A stretch of 64,000 nt of DNA from Hemicordylus capensis (lineage: Eukaryota > Chordata > Lepidosauria > Squamata > Cordylidae). The notes under the pieces were generated by a model that worked only from the letters and a program-made list of their open reading frames with translations, was not told where the DNA came from and did not search any database. Position numbers and translations under genes: made by a program. This document shows, in pieces, positions 53,649-64,000 of the stretch. Position 1 is the stretch's first letter. Every line of letters starts with the position of its first letter. The stretch spans positions 14,713,320 through 14,777,319 of the forward strand of contig NC_069670.1 of assembly GCF_027244095.1 (NCBI RefSeq). The letters run 5' to 3'.

Positions 53649-56600
53649 TCAAACGTTTTGGCCGAGAAGCTTGGCTACTGCGCTCTGGGCCCCGGAGATG
53701 CAGTCATTCACAGAGACGCCCTCGTAGGAGGCCCCAACCAAGCTCAGAGGCAGCTGCTTCTGCTCAAGGTAAGCGGTGGCATTCGCTAGAGAAAGGGAGA
53801 GGAGAGGCGATTAAAACCGAGTCCTGCAGGTCAGTGGGAGGCAGGTTCACATTAGCGCCACGAGACGTGCCTTTGAACCAGCTAGGCCAGGGGTCGGACC
53901 TGGGACCTTCCGAATGCAAAAGCAGGTCCTCCCTGTTCTTACAAACAGTTTGTAGTAGGGATTGGCAGAGTTCGGGTTTCCCCTCACCCACCCCCGAACC
54001 CTGGTGGTCTTCACCCACTGGGACCAGCTGCAAAACACCAGCTCAAGGGGGCAGAGCCAATTTCCAGCGGCATCCCATGAGCTGGACCCTGGGACAACCT
54101 CCATATCCAAGTACGAACCTACATCTGAATTACCAGGAACAGAGGAAGCTGCCCTATCCTGAGTCAGACCCTTGGTCCATCTAGCTACAGCATACAGACT
54201 GGCAGCGGCTTCTCCAAGGATGCAGGCAGGAATCTCTCTCAGCCCTATCTTGGAGATGCTGCCAGGGAGGGAACTTGGAACCTTCTGCATTCAAGAAGAG
54301 AGCAGCCCCATCTGGAAGATTCCGAGAGCAGTCCTATCGCCTATGGGGACTATTATTCTATCTATCTATCTATCTATCTATCTAACATTTGTACACTGCC
54401 AAAAATGCAAGTCACTCGGCGGTTTACAGCAAAACAATAAAAACAATAAAAAGGTTAACACACAACAATTTAAAAAGGTTAAAACTATTAAAAACCATCA
54501 AACTATTGAAACAGTATCTAATTAAAAGCCTGGGTGAACAAATGTGTGCCATGACCACCTTTTTAGAAGTTTTAAGAGATGAGGAGGCTCTTATTTCAGC
54601 AGGAAATCTGAATTTCAGCTGCGACTGCATTTCTTCCAGGGCTCACACATGTAGCCTCCCATCCAAATGCAAACCAATGCAGACCCTGCTTAGCAAAAGG
54701 GGCAATTCATGCTTGCTATCACAAGGCCAGCTCCTGCGGTAGCAAGCACAAGATTCCAGGGAGTCCAGAGCAGGGATTCCAGCACACAACTCTACGACTG
54801 ACAAGCACAGCTTCAGAGGGGGTCCAAGGCAACCAACTAATATTCCTGATTTTACAGATGGACTCTGGAGGCGAGTGAAATTGGCACGAGATGGGCAGAA
54901 CTCACCTCCCCCCACACACTTTTTTTTGGGCAGTTTTACTTGCTACCATTAAACTATCCAGAGCCTGAAAGCCTTGCCTATCTAAGGGTCGCTCAGATCT
55001 ACCCGTGGTGTCTAGATTTTGCTTGTGTCCACCCCGGTTTAATCTGTGGGAGGCAGAAAGGGCCAAACCCCACCCCCATCAGGACTTACCGATGTGTTTC
55101 CAGTGGCCAAGTGTGTACTGAGGGATGCAGGCCTGTAGGGGAAGCAGAGACGGGAGGGGCTGAGGACGGGTATGGCCAAAATTCTCAAATCTTTACAGAA
55201 ACTGGAGACGGAGGGGTTCTGCTTCATTCGCTCGAGCCCTTTCACCCTAACTGAGCAAAGAGGCACCTTTTTCAAGGGGCTTCTCTTGTCTCTAACACAG
55301 GGAGAACAACTGGCCCTATCCAACCCCAGCACAATACCCTTCTACGGGTTGTCGCTGGGGTCTACCAGCATGTTTTTGTTTTTAACCTTGGGAGCCCTTT
55401 GGGGACAGGGAACCATTTAATTTATGTGGTTCTCTCTGTGGCAGCCCTTCTTATTTGGAACACTCTCCCTGCACCCCCCGATTCATTCAGCTCCCTCCCT
55501 AGCTGCTTTTAAGGCCCTTCTTAAGACCTTACCTGTTTCACCAGGTGTTTGCCCTTTGTTTTTATTATTATTATTATTATTATTATATTTATATCCCGCT
55601 GTTCCTCCAAGGAGTCCAGAGCGGTGGACTACATACTTAAGTTTCTCCTCACAACAACCCTGTGAAGTAGGTTAGGCTGAGAGAGAAGTGACTGGCCCAG
55701 AGTCACCCAGCTAGTTTCATGGCTGAATGGGGATTTGAACTCGGGTCTCCCCGGTCCTAGTCCAGCACTCTAGCCACTACACCACGCTGGCTCCACTTTG
55801 TTTGTGATTGGTATTGTTGCTGTCCACTCCCTGGAGTCTTTGGAGGAGGTGGTATATAAGAACGTTTAAACAAACCAATTTGTTTGTTTTTCTGTGCAAA
55901 CCGCTTTGAAACTTTGGTTGAAAAGTGGGATCTAAATATATATGTAAAGTAATGTCAAGAGAAGCCCTTTCCCCCCTCTTCTTCCATCCCAGCCTCACCT
56001 GACAATTTAATGTCTTTCCTCTTGCTCGTCCCACATCACCACTTTAAAAATAATCCCCCCCGCCAACACTGTGTCCGTTTCTTCCACCGTGATCCCCAGA
56101 ACAGACCCCTGGGCGCCAGAACACCGCATCCCAATCGGCAAGAAACCCTAACCCTTGCAGGTGCCATGGGCCCCGTTTATTGATCTGACTTCTGTTTGGT
56201 TGCTTTTGGGACTTCACACGAGTTGGGTGTGCAGCCCCTAGGGGTGCTGGAGTAGGGCCAGGAGGCAGTCTGCAAAGCTAGCCCGGCTCGCACACTCTCC
56301 CAGCTCCGGCTCACGTACCTTGTGCACCTTGACAATGGTGCGAGAAGGCTCGGTGGACACACCAAGGTGCTCCTTCACAGCTGCCTGGGCCCGGCTCAGC
56401 AGGGCGGCGTGGGAGACGGTGTCCGGGTCCCCCAGGCCGGGCGTGAACCATGCGCCCCCCAACATCACCTGGAGGAGGAAAGCAGTCACTGAGGAGGGTG
56501 GGAGGAACAGGTCTGGCATTCGCCGCTGGATCAATCAAGCTTTAAACAGAGAGGAACATAAGAAACTGCCATAGACTGAGTCAGACCCTTGGTCTATCTA

Positions 56601-59600
56601 GCTCAGTATTGTCTTCACAGACTAGCAGCGGCTTCTCTAAGGTTGCAGGCAGGAGTCTTTCTCAGCCCTATCTTGGAGATGCTGCCAGGAAGGGAACTGG
56701 GAACCTTCTGCTCTTCCCAGAGCGGCTCCATCCCTTGAGAAGAAATATCTTGCAATGCTCACACATCAAGTCTCCCATTCAAATGCAACCAGGGCAGACC
56801 CTGCTTAGCTAAGGGGCCCAGTCATGCTTGCTACCACAAGACCAGCTCTCCTCTCCAATGGAGGATGGAGAGATCTCTGCTGATTGTTACCTGAAACCAG
56901 ATCCTTCCCCCATATGTCCCTAACTGGATCTTCCTGTGAGTGTCCCCACCAATGGAGGTAAGTGCCTTCTAGGAAGAGGGCCTTTTTGGTGGTGGCACCG
57001 CATTTATGGAATTGCCTCGCCTGGCGCCCCCACTATCTTCTTTTAGATGTCCCCTGCTAACTGTGCAAAGAGGCATTTTTTAATGAACCTCTTATATTTA
57101 GCAGGAGGAGAGCAAGTGGCCCTGTCCACCCCCAGCACGGCATCCCTCCAGTGGCTGTTGCTGGTGTCTACGTTATGCTTCTTTTTTTTAGATTGTGAGT
57201 CCTTTGGGGGGCAGGGAGCCATTTTATTTATTTATAGCTACAAAAACCGCTTGCTGAATCAGAACAAGGTCAGCCTCCTTTCCCCCAGAGGCTAGTGCGA
57301 TTTTCCACGAACACTACTATGATGAATATTTATATTCCGCTTTTCAACAAAAGTCCTCCTTTTGTTGAAAAGCGGAATATAAATATCCATCGTAGTCGTG
57401 TTCGTGGAACCATCGCACTAGCCTCTGGGGGGAAAAAGGAGGCTGACCTTGTTCTGTTTCAGCACAGCCCTTCTAGTGTTCTTATAAATAAGGAAGAACC
57501 ACCCCCCAGAAAGTCTGCAAGCCAGGGGGAAGGCAGTAATTGGGGAGAGGGGTTAATCCTTCTAATCCCCCCCGCCACCTCCCGATCTAAATTGCTCTTC
57601 CCAGACTGCTATTAGCCCCACAGCAGGAAAGAACAAGCTATCAGTACCCGGCTTTTTTGCTACCAGCAGAGCCAAGAGCCGCTTCAGGGGTGCAGAGGTC
57701 AAGGTTTATTATCTTTATCCATTTATTTAGCTTATTTATAGACTGCTCCAAACTCACCCCTCTAGGCGGTTTACAACAAAACAAAACAGATCAAAAAAAT
57801 CAACACATTAGAACCGTTTAAGAACGAGAAGTCGCATTAAAAGCCTGGATGAATAAGTTCTCACCTTGACAACCCTTTAAAAAGCTGCCGGAGATGGGGA
57901 GGCTCTGATTTCGGCCGGGAGCACATTCCAAAGCCTCGGGGTGGCAATGGAAAAGGTTTGTTCCTGAGCAGCCGCCAGGCACCAGATGAGCTGGTGGCAA
58001 CTGTGGAAGGACCTCCCTGCATGACCTCAAGAGGTGGCGAGGCAAGAGGCAAGAGGTGGCGAGGCAAGAGGCAAGAGGTGGCGAGGGAAGGCGTTCAGAC
58101 CCATTCCCACCCCCTAGATTGACAGCAATGCAGAGGGGGTTACATTTCCGGCCCCCACTCCCCCATTACTGCCTCTTCTTTCACAATCTAAGTCGCCCTG
58201 TGGCTGCTTTAAAGTCAGATCTCCCACCACACGCAAAACCTAGAAACCCGATCCCAGGGCAAGGAATCCCGATCCGGTTTCTTTCTCTAGAAACGCGGTC
58301 CCAGGTCCCTGGCTTCATGTGTGGTTTGTTCCAATTTAACTCCAGGACCGACTGAGCAGCAACAGCCGATGCACCCTCCTCCCATTCTCAGCCACGCAAC
58401 GGGTGGCTTCAAATTGCAAACGAGGGTGCCTGAATTGTACCTCGGGTTCCTAAGTAAGCATGAAAGCAGCCTTGGGTGTGTCTACTACCCCTACCACAAA
58501 TGGGGAGGGGGGGAAACACACCACAATCAAACCTCCTCCCCACGCCAGCTCTTACGGTCAAGCGAGTGGTAGGGCCGTCGGACCCGTCCTGCTCGGGAAA
58601 GGCGACCGAATCGTAAACGATGCCCAGCAAAGAGCTGTCCTCGGAGGAGGGTACCAAGTGTCCAAAGCCCTGGAGCAAAGGAGTCAGAAATTCATGTCAG
58701 GAACATAGGAAGCTGCCATATACTGAGTCCGATCACAGGTCCATCTAGCTCAGAATTGTCGACACAGATTGGCAGAGGCTTCTCCAAGGTTGCAGGCAGG
58801 AATCTTTCTCAGAGCCCTATCTTGGAGATGCTGCCAGGGAGGGAACTTGGAACCTTCTGCTCTTCCCAGAGCGGCTCCATCCCCTGAGGGGAATATCTTA
58901 TGGTGCTCACACATCAAGTCTCCCATTCATATGCAAGCAGGGCAGACCCTGCTTAGTTAAGGGGACAAGTCATGCTTGCTACCACAAGGCCAGCTCTCTT
59001 CTGTCAGGCCAGCCACAGATTAATAGCACTTCAAGGGGTGACCCTTTTTCTGCTGCACCCTGAAACCCAATGTGAGACAGAAATTCAACAGGTAAAAGTC
59101 TCCCCCTTCGTTACATTCCCTCTCTGTGAGGATTTCTGCCTGCCCAACGACGGAGTCACAGAAGCCCAGTCAGAAGCAGAGAGCAAAACTCTGTCCATTT
59201 AAGTTCCTTGTTCTGCGACTCTGAGGAAGCCGTTCTAGGAGGTGTCTCACCGTGACAGGGAGCTGTATGTCTTTATACTGCAGGTTCACCACGCTGACAG
59301 AAACGGCGTGAATGGTGAGCAGCTCTCGGGAAAGCGGTTCGGCCCAGCCAGGGAGCGACGCCGCGAGAACTGAAAGTGGGGATGAGAAAACACGAATCGG
59401 CTTTCCGAAACGGGATATCGTAGCACTTGAGAAAGGATCGCTTTGCGATCGTATGAACGTAGTAAGCTGCCTTCGACTGAGTCAGATCCTTGGTTCATCT
59501 AGCACAGTTCTGTCTGCACTGGCCAGCAATGTCTCTCTGGGGTTTCAGGCAGGGGTCTCTCCCAGCCCTACCCTGGAGATGCTGCCATGGATTGAACCTG

Positions 59601-62600
59601 GGACCTTCTGCATGAACAGCAGAGGCTCTTCCACTGAGCTGCGGCCCCATCCCATTCTCCATTTCCAGGAGCGAACGTGCCTCCTACCTCGGGCTGGCAA
59701 AGCGCTGATCACGTGGTCAGCCTCCACACTGCCTTCCTCCAGGATTATCTGAGTGAGAAAAGCAAAGCCCAGCATTAAACCCTGCTCCTTCAGGGAGAGC
59801 GTCCTTGACACACCCAGAGGAGATTCCCACAGAAACTCAACAGGTAGTGCTCTTTGCTTCCCCAGGACGACACAGAATACAACCAACGATTAGACAACAA
59901 TCAAAAATTTAAAACATTCAGAGATTACCAAAAGCCGGACTTAAAAAGTGGGTCTTAAGAGCTCTTTTCTTGATTAGCAAGGCAGAGGTTGCCGGTTCGA
60001 ATCCCTGCTGGTATGTTTCCCAGACTATGGGAAACCCCTATATTGGGCAGCAGCGACATAGGAAGGTGTTGAAAAGCATCCTCTCATACTGCGCGGGAGG
60101 AGGCAATGGTCAGCCTCTCCTGTATTCTACCAAAAAAAACCACAGGACTCTGTGGTCACCACGAGTCGACACCGACTCGACGGCACACTTTACCTTTAAA
60201 GATGTTAAGCCACGGATATCTATCGGGAGTGCAATTCCACAGCCCGGGAGCAACCACAGGGAAGAACTGCTCCCAAGTCACCCCCGGACAAGCTGGTGGC
60301 ATACAGAGATGGACCTCTCTTGACAATCTCAATGTGTGGTGGGGATCATGCAGAAGGAGGCACTCTCCCAGGTAACCCGGCCCTAAGCCATTTAGGGCTT
60401 CAAAGGAAATCAAAAAACTTTGTCTTTTGCCTGGAAACCTATTGGCAGCCAATGCGATTGCTTTCAAACAGGCGTAATATGGTCTCTCCGAGACACCCTG
60501 GCTGCTGCATTTTGTACCAACAGAAGTTTCTGGACCACATACAAAGGCAGCCCACCGTATGGCGCGTTGCAGAAGTCAAGCCTAGAAGTTACCAGAGAGT
60601 GCGCCACAGTTCTGAGATCACTACCTTCAAGGAAGGGACGTAGCTGTCGTCGAAACCGAAGTTGATAGAAAGACGACACGACTGTATACACATTCTGCCC
60701 GAACTGCGCTTCCCCCTCCCCCCGCCACCTTCCTACCCGCCAAGAACCAGACGCCGTTCTCTGCAGTTCCTTCACAGGAGCATCACAATGGATTTCCACC
60801 CCACGATGCTTCAGGTAGTCACCCAGGGCTCTGGGCAAGGTCTCCATGCTGTCCCGCAGCGACCACTGGCTCCAGCGTTCTTCCTGCGCCCTGCGGATGA
60901 GCGGAGATTCCACGGGGCCACTTTTTCCTAGGGGAAAAGGCAGTTCGCATAGAGAAGGCAGAATGTGTTGGAAGCTGCCTACTGAGTCAGACCCTGGGTC
61001 CATCTAGCTTAGCATTGCCTACACTGACTGACAGCGGCTCTCCAAGGTTGCAGGCAGGAGTCTTTCCCAGCCCTACCTGGAGATGCTGCCAGAGAGTGAA
61101 CCTGGGACCTTCTGCATGCACAGCAGATGGTCCACCACTGAGCTACGGCCCTATCCTGTTCTGCATCCTCCCTTTCTAAGTGCTGTGGCCCATTCTTTAG
61201 ACTTCCTGCTTGGTTTACAGCCTTTTGAAATGCTTCCTAAGTCAGTGTCAGTTTTCCCACTGGGACTGCTGAGCCAACAACAGCTGCCTGGCAGGCAGAA
61301 ATTCAACAGGCTGTACTCCTTGCCTCTCCAACATGACTGGCATCATTAAAATGGCGCACATTTTGCTGAATTTGCATCCAATGAGAATTCAGTTTCTCTC
61401 AGGTTTGGATGTTTTCTCTTAAAGACAGGGGATAAATATATAAAACCAAACCTTAAGATAAATATTCTCATTCCACAAGTCTGATCTGGGAGAGGAGAGG
61501 TACTCAGCTCTGCTTGCGCCTTGCTGGATAATTAGTCTTCAGAGGTGATCAATCTGTATCTGGACAGTACTGCAGGGAGGGGCTTGCAGGATGAAAGGTT
61601 CCTCCAAACCAAAAAATACCCCACCCCAAAACTAGGGTGTCATGGAAATGAATTCACCTCCCTGGCCCACTAGTTTGGCATGCAGGAAGTTCCTCTTCCC
61701 ACCCCCACTTCCCTTGCATTTTATTAAACCTTTCATTTATTTATTACATTTATATCCTGCTCTTCCTCCGAGGAGCTCAGTGCGGTGTACATGCTTATTT
61801 TTAGCCTCACAACCACCCTATGAGGTAGGTTAGACTGAGAGACACATGACTAGCCTATAGTCACCCAGTGAGTTTCATGGTTGAATGGGGATTCGAACTC
61901 GGGTCTTCCCGGTCCTAGTCCAACACTATACATGACGACAACAACATACAATATATTTAGGCCTCATTGAGGCATTAAAATTACATAGACTCTTCCAGGA
62001 AGTCAGAAACCTCAACTAGTGTGCTGTTATAACCCAATAGATTATGTAAACACCATCAGGATGGATAGGTGCATAATCTGTGGGTTGAGCTTCTGCCTTC
62101 AGCCGAAAGTGCTACAGTTCAGACACAGGTATTTAGATTGAGTCCCTTTAGGACAGGGAACCAACTTCTCATCTCTTTGCTACGTGGACTGCTTTGACAA
62201 CTCATTTACACTGAAAAACAATATATAAACAACGAACCACCCCATGAGAACCAAGCCACACTCACCTCTATAGTTCTTCTTTTGAATTCTTTATTTACTA
62301 CTACTATGAATATTTATATACCGCTCTTCAACCAAAGTCCTCAAAGCGGTTTCCATAGAAAAAGAAATACATAAATAAGATAGTCCCCTGTACCCAAAGG
62401 GCTCACCATCTAGAAAAGAAACGTAAGGCAGATACCAGCAACGGCCACTGGAGGGATGCTGTGTTGGGGCTGGCTAAGGCCAGTTGCTCTTTTCCTGCTA
62501 AATGTAAGAGAATCACCACTTTAAACAGGTGTCTCTTTGCTCAGCACATAGATAAATGTGTTTAACACATTTATATACCGTCCTATATAAAATCTCAGGG

Positions 62601-64000
62601 CAGTTTACAATTTAAACCAACAGCAACCTCAAGATCATATAAAACAGACTGAAATTACTGTACATAAAACTCTAAAACATCATAAACTAAAAGCCTGATG
62701 AAACAGGTATGATTCCCAAAGTCATTTTAAAAACCACCAGGGATGTTTTTAGCTGGACCAATGCTCACGGCTTTCCTTCCAGGCCTCACCTCCACCAAGG
62801 GCCATGCCCAAGATGACCGAACGGTGCGTCTGCTCGGCCTGAAACAGCGCGGGGAAGCAGGAGCGCACGCTCAGCGTCCGACAGTCTCCGGCAAACACGC
62901 CTCGGCACAGGCTGTCAATCGCAATATCGGCCAGCTATGGAGATCAAGAACATGGTTACTGTGGGCGCTTTGGGGGTCATTCATTCATTCATTCGATTTC
63001 TATACCGCCCTTCCAAAAATGGCTCAGGGCAGTTTAAACAGAGAAATAATAAATAAATAAGAGGGCTCCCTGTCCCCAAAGGGCTCACAATCTAAAAAGA
63101 AACATGAGATAGACACCAGCAACAGTCACTGGAAGTACTGTGCTGGGGGTGAAGAGGGCCAGTTACTCTCCCCCTGCTAAATAAAGAGAATCACCACTTT
63201 AAAAGGTGCCTCTTTGCCAAGTTAGCAGGGGTCACTGGCCGGGATACATGTTTTGCCATTTTTTAAATGGATAGTAGCCTTGTCCCTTTATGGAGGAGAA
63301 GGCATTCAGGAACGACTTATCCTGACCATGCGGGGACATTTTGATGAGAAAGCAGGGTGCGGTGGGAAGGACACCACTGCCCGCCCTTCTTCTGAGCCCT
63401 GTGGGGAGCTGATAAGGAAGCCAGCAACGCCCCTGCCCTCAGGTTGCTGCTTCTTCTCTTCTCTACTCCCCAGAAGAACAAAAGGGTAGCAAACCACCAC
63501 CCCTTCCCCTGCCAATGGGAATTCTTCCTGCCACACTGAGGGCTACCACCCAGAAATTAAGCAGTGGGATTTAGGAAGCTGCCTCCTACTGAGTCAGACC
63601 ATTCGTCCATCTAGCGCAGGACTGTCTACTCTGACTGGCAGCAGCTCTCCAAGGTTGCAGGCAGGAGTCTCTTCCAGCCCTACCTGGAGATGCTGCCAGG
63701 GACTGAACCCATCCCCTCAAGCTGGCAACTTGACTCCCAATTCTCTCTTCTCCCAACCTGCATGCTCTCCATGTTTCCCGGGGAATGAGCCTGGCCAGTA
63801 TTGGAATAGCTGACTCATCTCCCACCCCCTTGCTTGACAGACCAGGATGCTTCCAGCAGGGCTCCTGGAACCAGCAGGGCATGCAATATATGGGACATGT
63901 ACCTCTTGGCCAAAACGGCGTCTCACGAAGGAGTGGATGGTCTCGTCCGTCTCCGAACCTCGGGGGGCCATCAGGTCCTTCAGCCCACTCCAGACCAGAG
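53649..64000 (-). CDS. PPOX: PPOX, protoporphyrinogen oxidase, C-terminal three quarters (5' part beyond window)
   Basis: FAD enzyme of the mitochondrial inner membrane that oxidises protoporphyrinogen IX to protoporphyrin IX, the penultimate step of haem synthesis. Exons in transcript order: 64000-63903 (cut by the edge), 62934-62790, 60927-60737, 59748-59688, 59369-59251, 58669-58556, 56468-56319, 55132-55090, 53785-53649. All are GT-AG and in phase, giving about 352 residues, equal to the length from human residue about 126 to the end at 477. Matches to human: [82 protein letters not shown], and the C-terminal FAD-contact block [13 protein letters not shown]. The N-terminal FAD motif is outside the window. 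It is convergent with B4GALT3, as in human. Confidence 0.97.
54143..54738 (-). repeat. 5S-headed SINE split by a LINE fragment, PPOX last intron
   Basis: The SINE tail and body occupy 54143-54320 ('ggaagctgccctatcctgag' to 'gcagccccatctgga'). After an ATCT repeat (54355-54384) and a reversed LINE 3' end (about 54385-54620, 'tacactgccaaaaatgcaag', 'cggcggtttacagcaaaaca'), the 5S head resumes at 54636-54738 ('gggctcacacatgtagcctc' to 'cttgctatcacaaggccagc'). Confidence 0.7.
55240..55440 (+). repeat. CR1/L2-clade LINE 3' end
   Basis: 'gagcaaagaggcaccttttt', 'gaacaactggccctatccaa' and 'cctttggggacagggaacca'. Confidence 0.65.
55562..55797 (-). repeat. tRNA-derived SINE with L2-like tail
   Basis: Reverse copy: (TTA)n, 'atttatatcccgctgttcct', 'agagtcacccagctagtttc', 'ggatttgaactcgggtctcc', ending 'gccactacaccacgctggct'. 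Confidence 0.8.
56549..56856 (-). repeat. 5S-headed SINE in PPOX intron
   Basis: 'gaggaacataagaaactgcc' to 'accacaagaccagctctcct', full length, same sense as PPOX. Confidence 0.88.
57050..57252 (+). repeat. CR1/L2-clade LINE 3' end
   Basis: 'tgcaaagaggcattttttaa', 'gagcaagtggccctgtccac', 'gagtcctttggggggcaggg', ending 'aaaaaccgcttgctgaatc' at the left edge of the foldback. Confidence 0.65.
57253..57463. repeat. Near-perfect foldback, arms about 100 bp, 5-base loop
   Basis: Left arm 57253-57353 and right arm 57359-57463 are reverse complements with only a few mismatches and small indels; the loop is TCCTC. The inner part of each arm is a LINE-type 3' end (TTGAAAAGCGGAATATAAAT); the outer part (GGCTAGTGCGAT, CAGAACAAGGTCAGCCTCC) is not a repeat I recognise. 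Lies in the PPOX intron between exons 56319-56468 and 58556-58669. Confidence 0.9.
57715..58028 (-). repeat. LINE 3' region fragment
   Basis: 'tttatagactgctccaaact', 'ctaggcggtttacaacaaaa', 'taaaagcctggatgaataag' and 'aaaaagctgccggagatggg' resemble a longer stretch of the LINE 3' region, reversed. Confidence 0.55.
58029..58090. repeat. 22-bp tandem repeat
   Basis: Just under three copies of AAGAGGTGGCGAGGCAAGAG plus GC, directly after the LINE fragment. Confidence 0.85.
58700..59003 (-). repeat. 5S-headed SINE
   Basis: 'aggaacataggaagctgcca' to 'accacaaggccagctctctt', 22 bases inside the PPOX intron from exon 58556-58669, same sense as the gene. Confidence 0.88.
59453..59650 (-). repeat. 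tRNA-headed SINE
   Basis: 'cgtagtaagctgccttcgac' to the reversed head 'ggattgaacctgggaccttc' and 'ccactgagctgcggccccat', with a well-kept tRNA-like B box. Confidence 0.85.
59966..60200 (+). repeat. Sauria-type SINE with Bov-B-like tail
   Basis: The tRNA-related part ends in GGTTCGAATCCCTGC and is followed by 'gtttcccagactatgggaaa', 'gggcagcagcgacatagg' and the Bov-B-like 3' end 'gagtcgacaccgactcgacg' plus 'gcacactttaccttta'. This element type is known from squamates, so it is the best lineage marker here. Confidence 0.85.
60200..60720 (-). repeat. CR1/L2-clade LINE, reverse transcriptase C-terminal fragment
   Basis: On the minus strand a frame from about 60700 to 60464 encodes [20 protein letters not shown], then [21 protein letters not shown], matching the LINE ORF2 block usually seen as SRLDYCNALY...LQ.VQNAAARL. 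A following frame holds [16 protein letters not shown]. Lies in PPOX intron sequence in the same sense as PPOX. A degraded LINE. Confidence 0.8.
60968..61155 (-). repeat. tRNA-headed SINE
   Basis: 'gttggaagctgcctactgag' to the reversed head 'gtgaacctgggaccttctgc' and 'ccactgagctacggccctat'. Confidence 0.82.
61733..61932 (-). repeat. tRNA-derived SINE with L2-like tail
   Basis: 'atttatatcctgctcttcct', 'tagtcacccagtgagtttca', 'ggattcgaactcgggtcttc', 'cctagtccaacacta'. The extreme 5' end is missing. Confidence 0.75.
62290..62710 (-). repeat. Two LINE 3' fragments
   Basis: 62290-62530 repeats the 3' UTR ('atttatataccgctcttcaa', 'cagcaacggccactggaggg'). 62560-62710 is a second terminus ('tttatataccgtcctatata', 'actaaaagcctgatgaaaca'). 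Confidence 0.65.
62980..63225 (-). repeat. CR1/L2-clade LINE 3' end with (ATTC)n
   Basis: An ATTC tail (62980-62995), 'tctataccgcccttccaaaa', 'ctccctgtccccaaagggct' and 'taaaaggtgcctctttgcc'. Confidence 0.7.
63571..63712 (-). repeat. tRNA-headed SINE, partial
   Basis: 'ttaggaagctgcctcctact' to 'gatgctgccagggactgaac'. The tRNA head is cut after the B-box side. Confidence 0.75.

Noticed and set aside
1-64000. LTR retrovirus, Polinton or other capsid-bearing element
   Set aside because: No gag, pol, integrase, capsid or envelope similarity and no paired long terminal repeats were noticed; the only reverse transcriptase remnant is of LINE type.

Overview
The window is vertebrate nuclear DNA, almost certainly from a squamate reptile. 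The best lineage evidence is a Sauria-type SINE with a Bov-B-like tail at about 59966-60200, and a second tail fragment at 37079-37135. Copies of CR1/L2-clade LINE 3' ends and of tRNA- and 5S rRNA-headed SINEs fill most introns and spacers. I recognise no LTR retrovirus, Polinton or other capsid-bearing element, no CRISPR array, and no genuine tRNA or rRNA gene.

Four protein genes are present, and all exon joins given below were followed by hand through splice sites and phase. (1) ADAMTS4, plus strand, nine coding exons from 3464 to 15318, 838 codons (human protein 837 aa), with a long 3' UTR to about 17.8 kb. (2) A DHHC palmitoyltransferase gene of the ZDHHC3/7 type, minus strand, nine coding exons from 36133 down to 24618, 313 aa, with a CpG-rich first exon and one GC-AG intron. 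(3) B4GALT3, plus strand, six coding exons from 43435 to 51139, 492 aa, with a C-terminal extension of about 100 residues over the human enzyme. Its CpG-rich, YY1-motif promoter lies near 40.9 kb. (4) PPOX, minus strand, the last nine exons (63903-64000 down to 53649); the N-terminal exons lie beyond the right edge.

PPOX, B4GALT3 and ADAMTS4 are neighbours in the same relative order and orientation on human 1q23, so this is a conserved block. B4GALT3 and PPOX are tail to tail, with candidate poly(A) signals only about 170 bases apart. The DHHC gene between ADAMTS4 and B4GALT3 is not in that interval in human as I know it, and is the most notable gene-level feature. The four genes do not form a pathway: they cover matrix proteolysis, protein S-acylation, Golgi glycan synthesis and mitochondrial haem synthesis.

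Layout: 1-3438 ADAMTS4 upstream sequence; 3439-17820 ADAMTS4; 17820-24617 spacer and probable 3' UTR of the DHHC gene; 24618-36133 DHHC gene; 36134-40900 spacer; 40900-52830 B4GALT3; 52980-64000 PPOX. The repeats show several informative structures: a SINE family in which 5S rRNA-headed copies carry a remnant of the tRNA-headed family, tail-to-tail and nested SINE pairs, a near-perfect 100-bp foldback in a PPOX intron, a TA-flanked MITE, and hAT-like palindromic MITEs with 8-bp target duplications. I found no evidence of a wholly new biological system.
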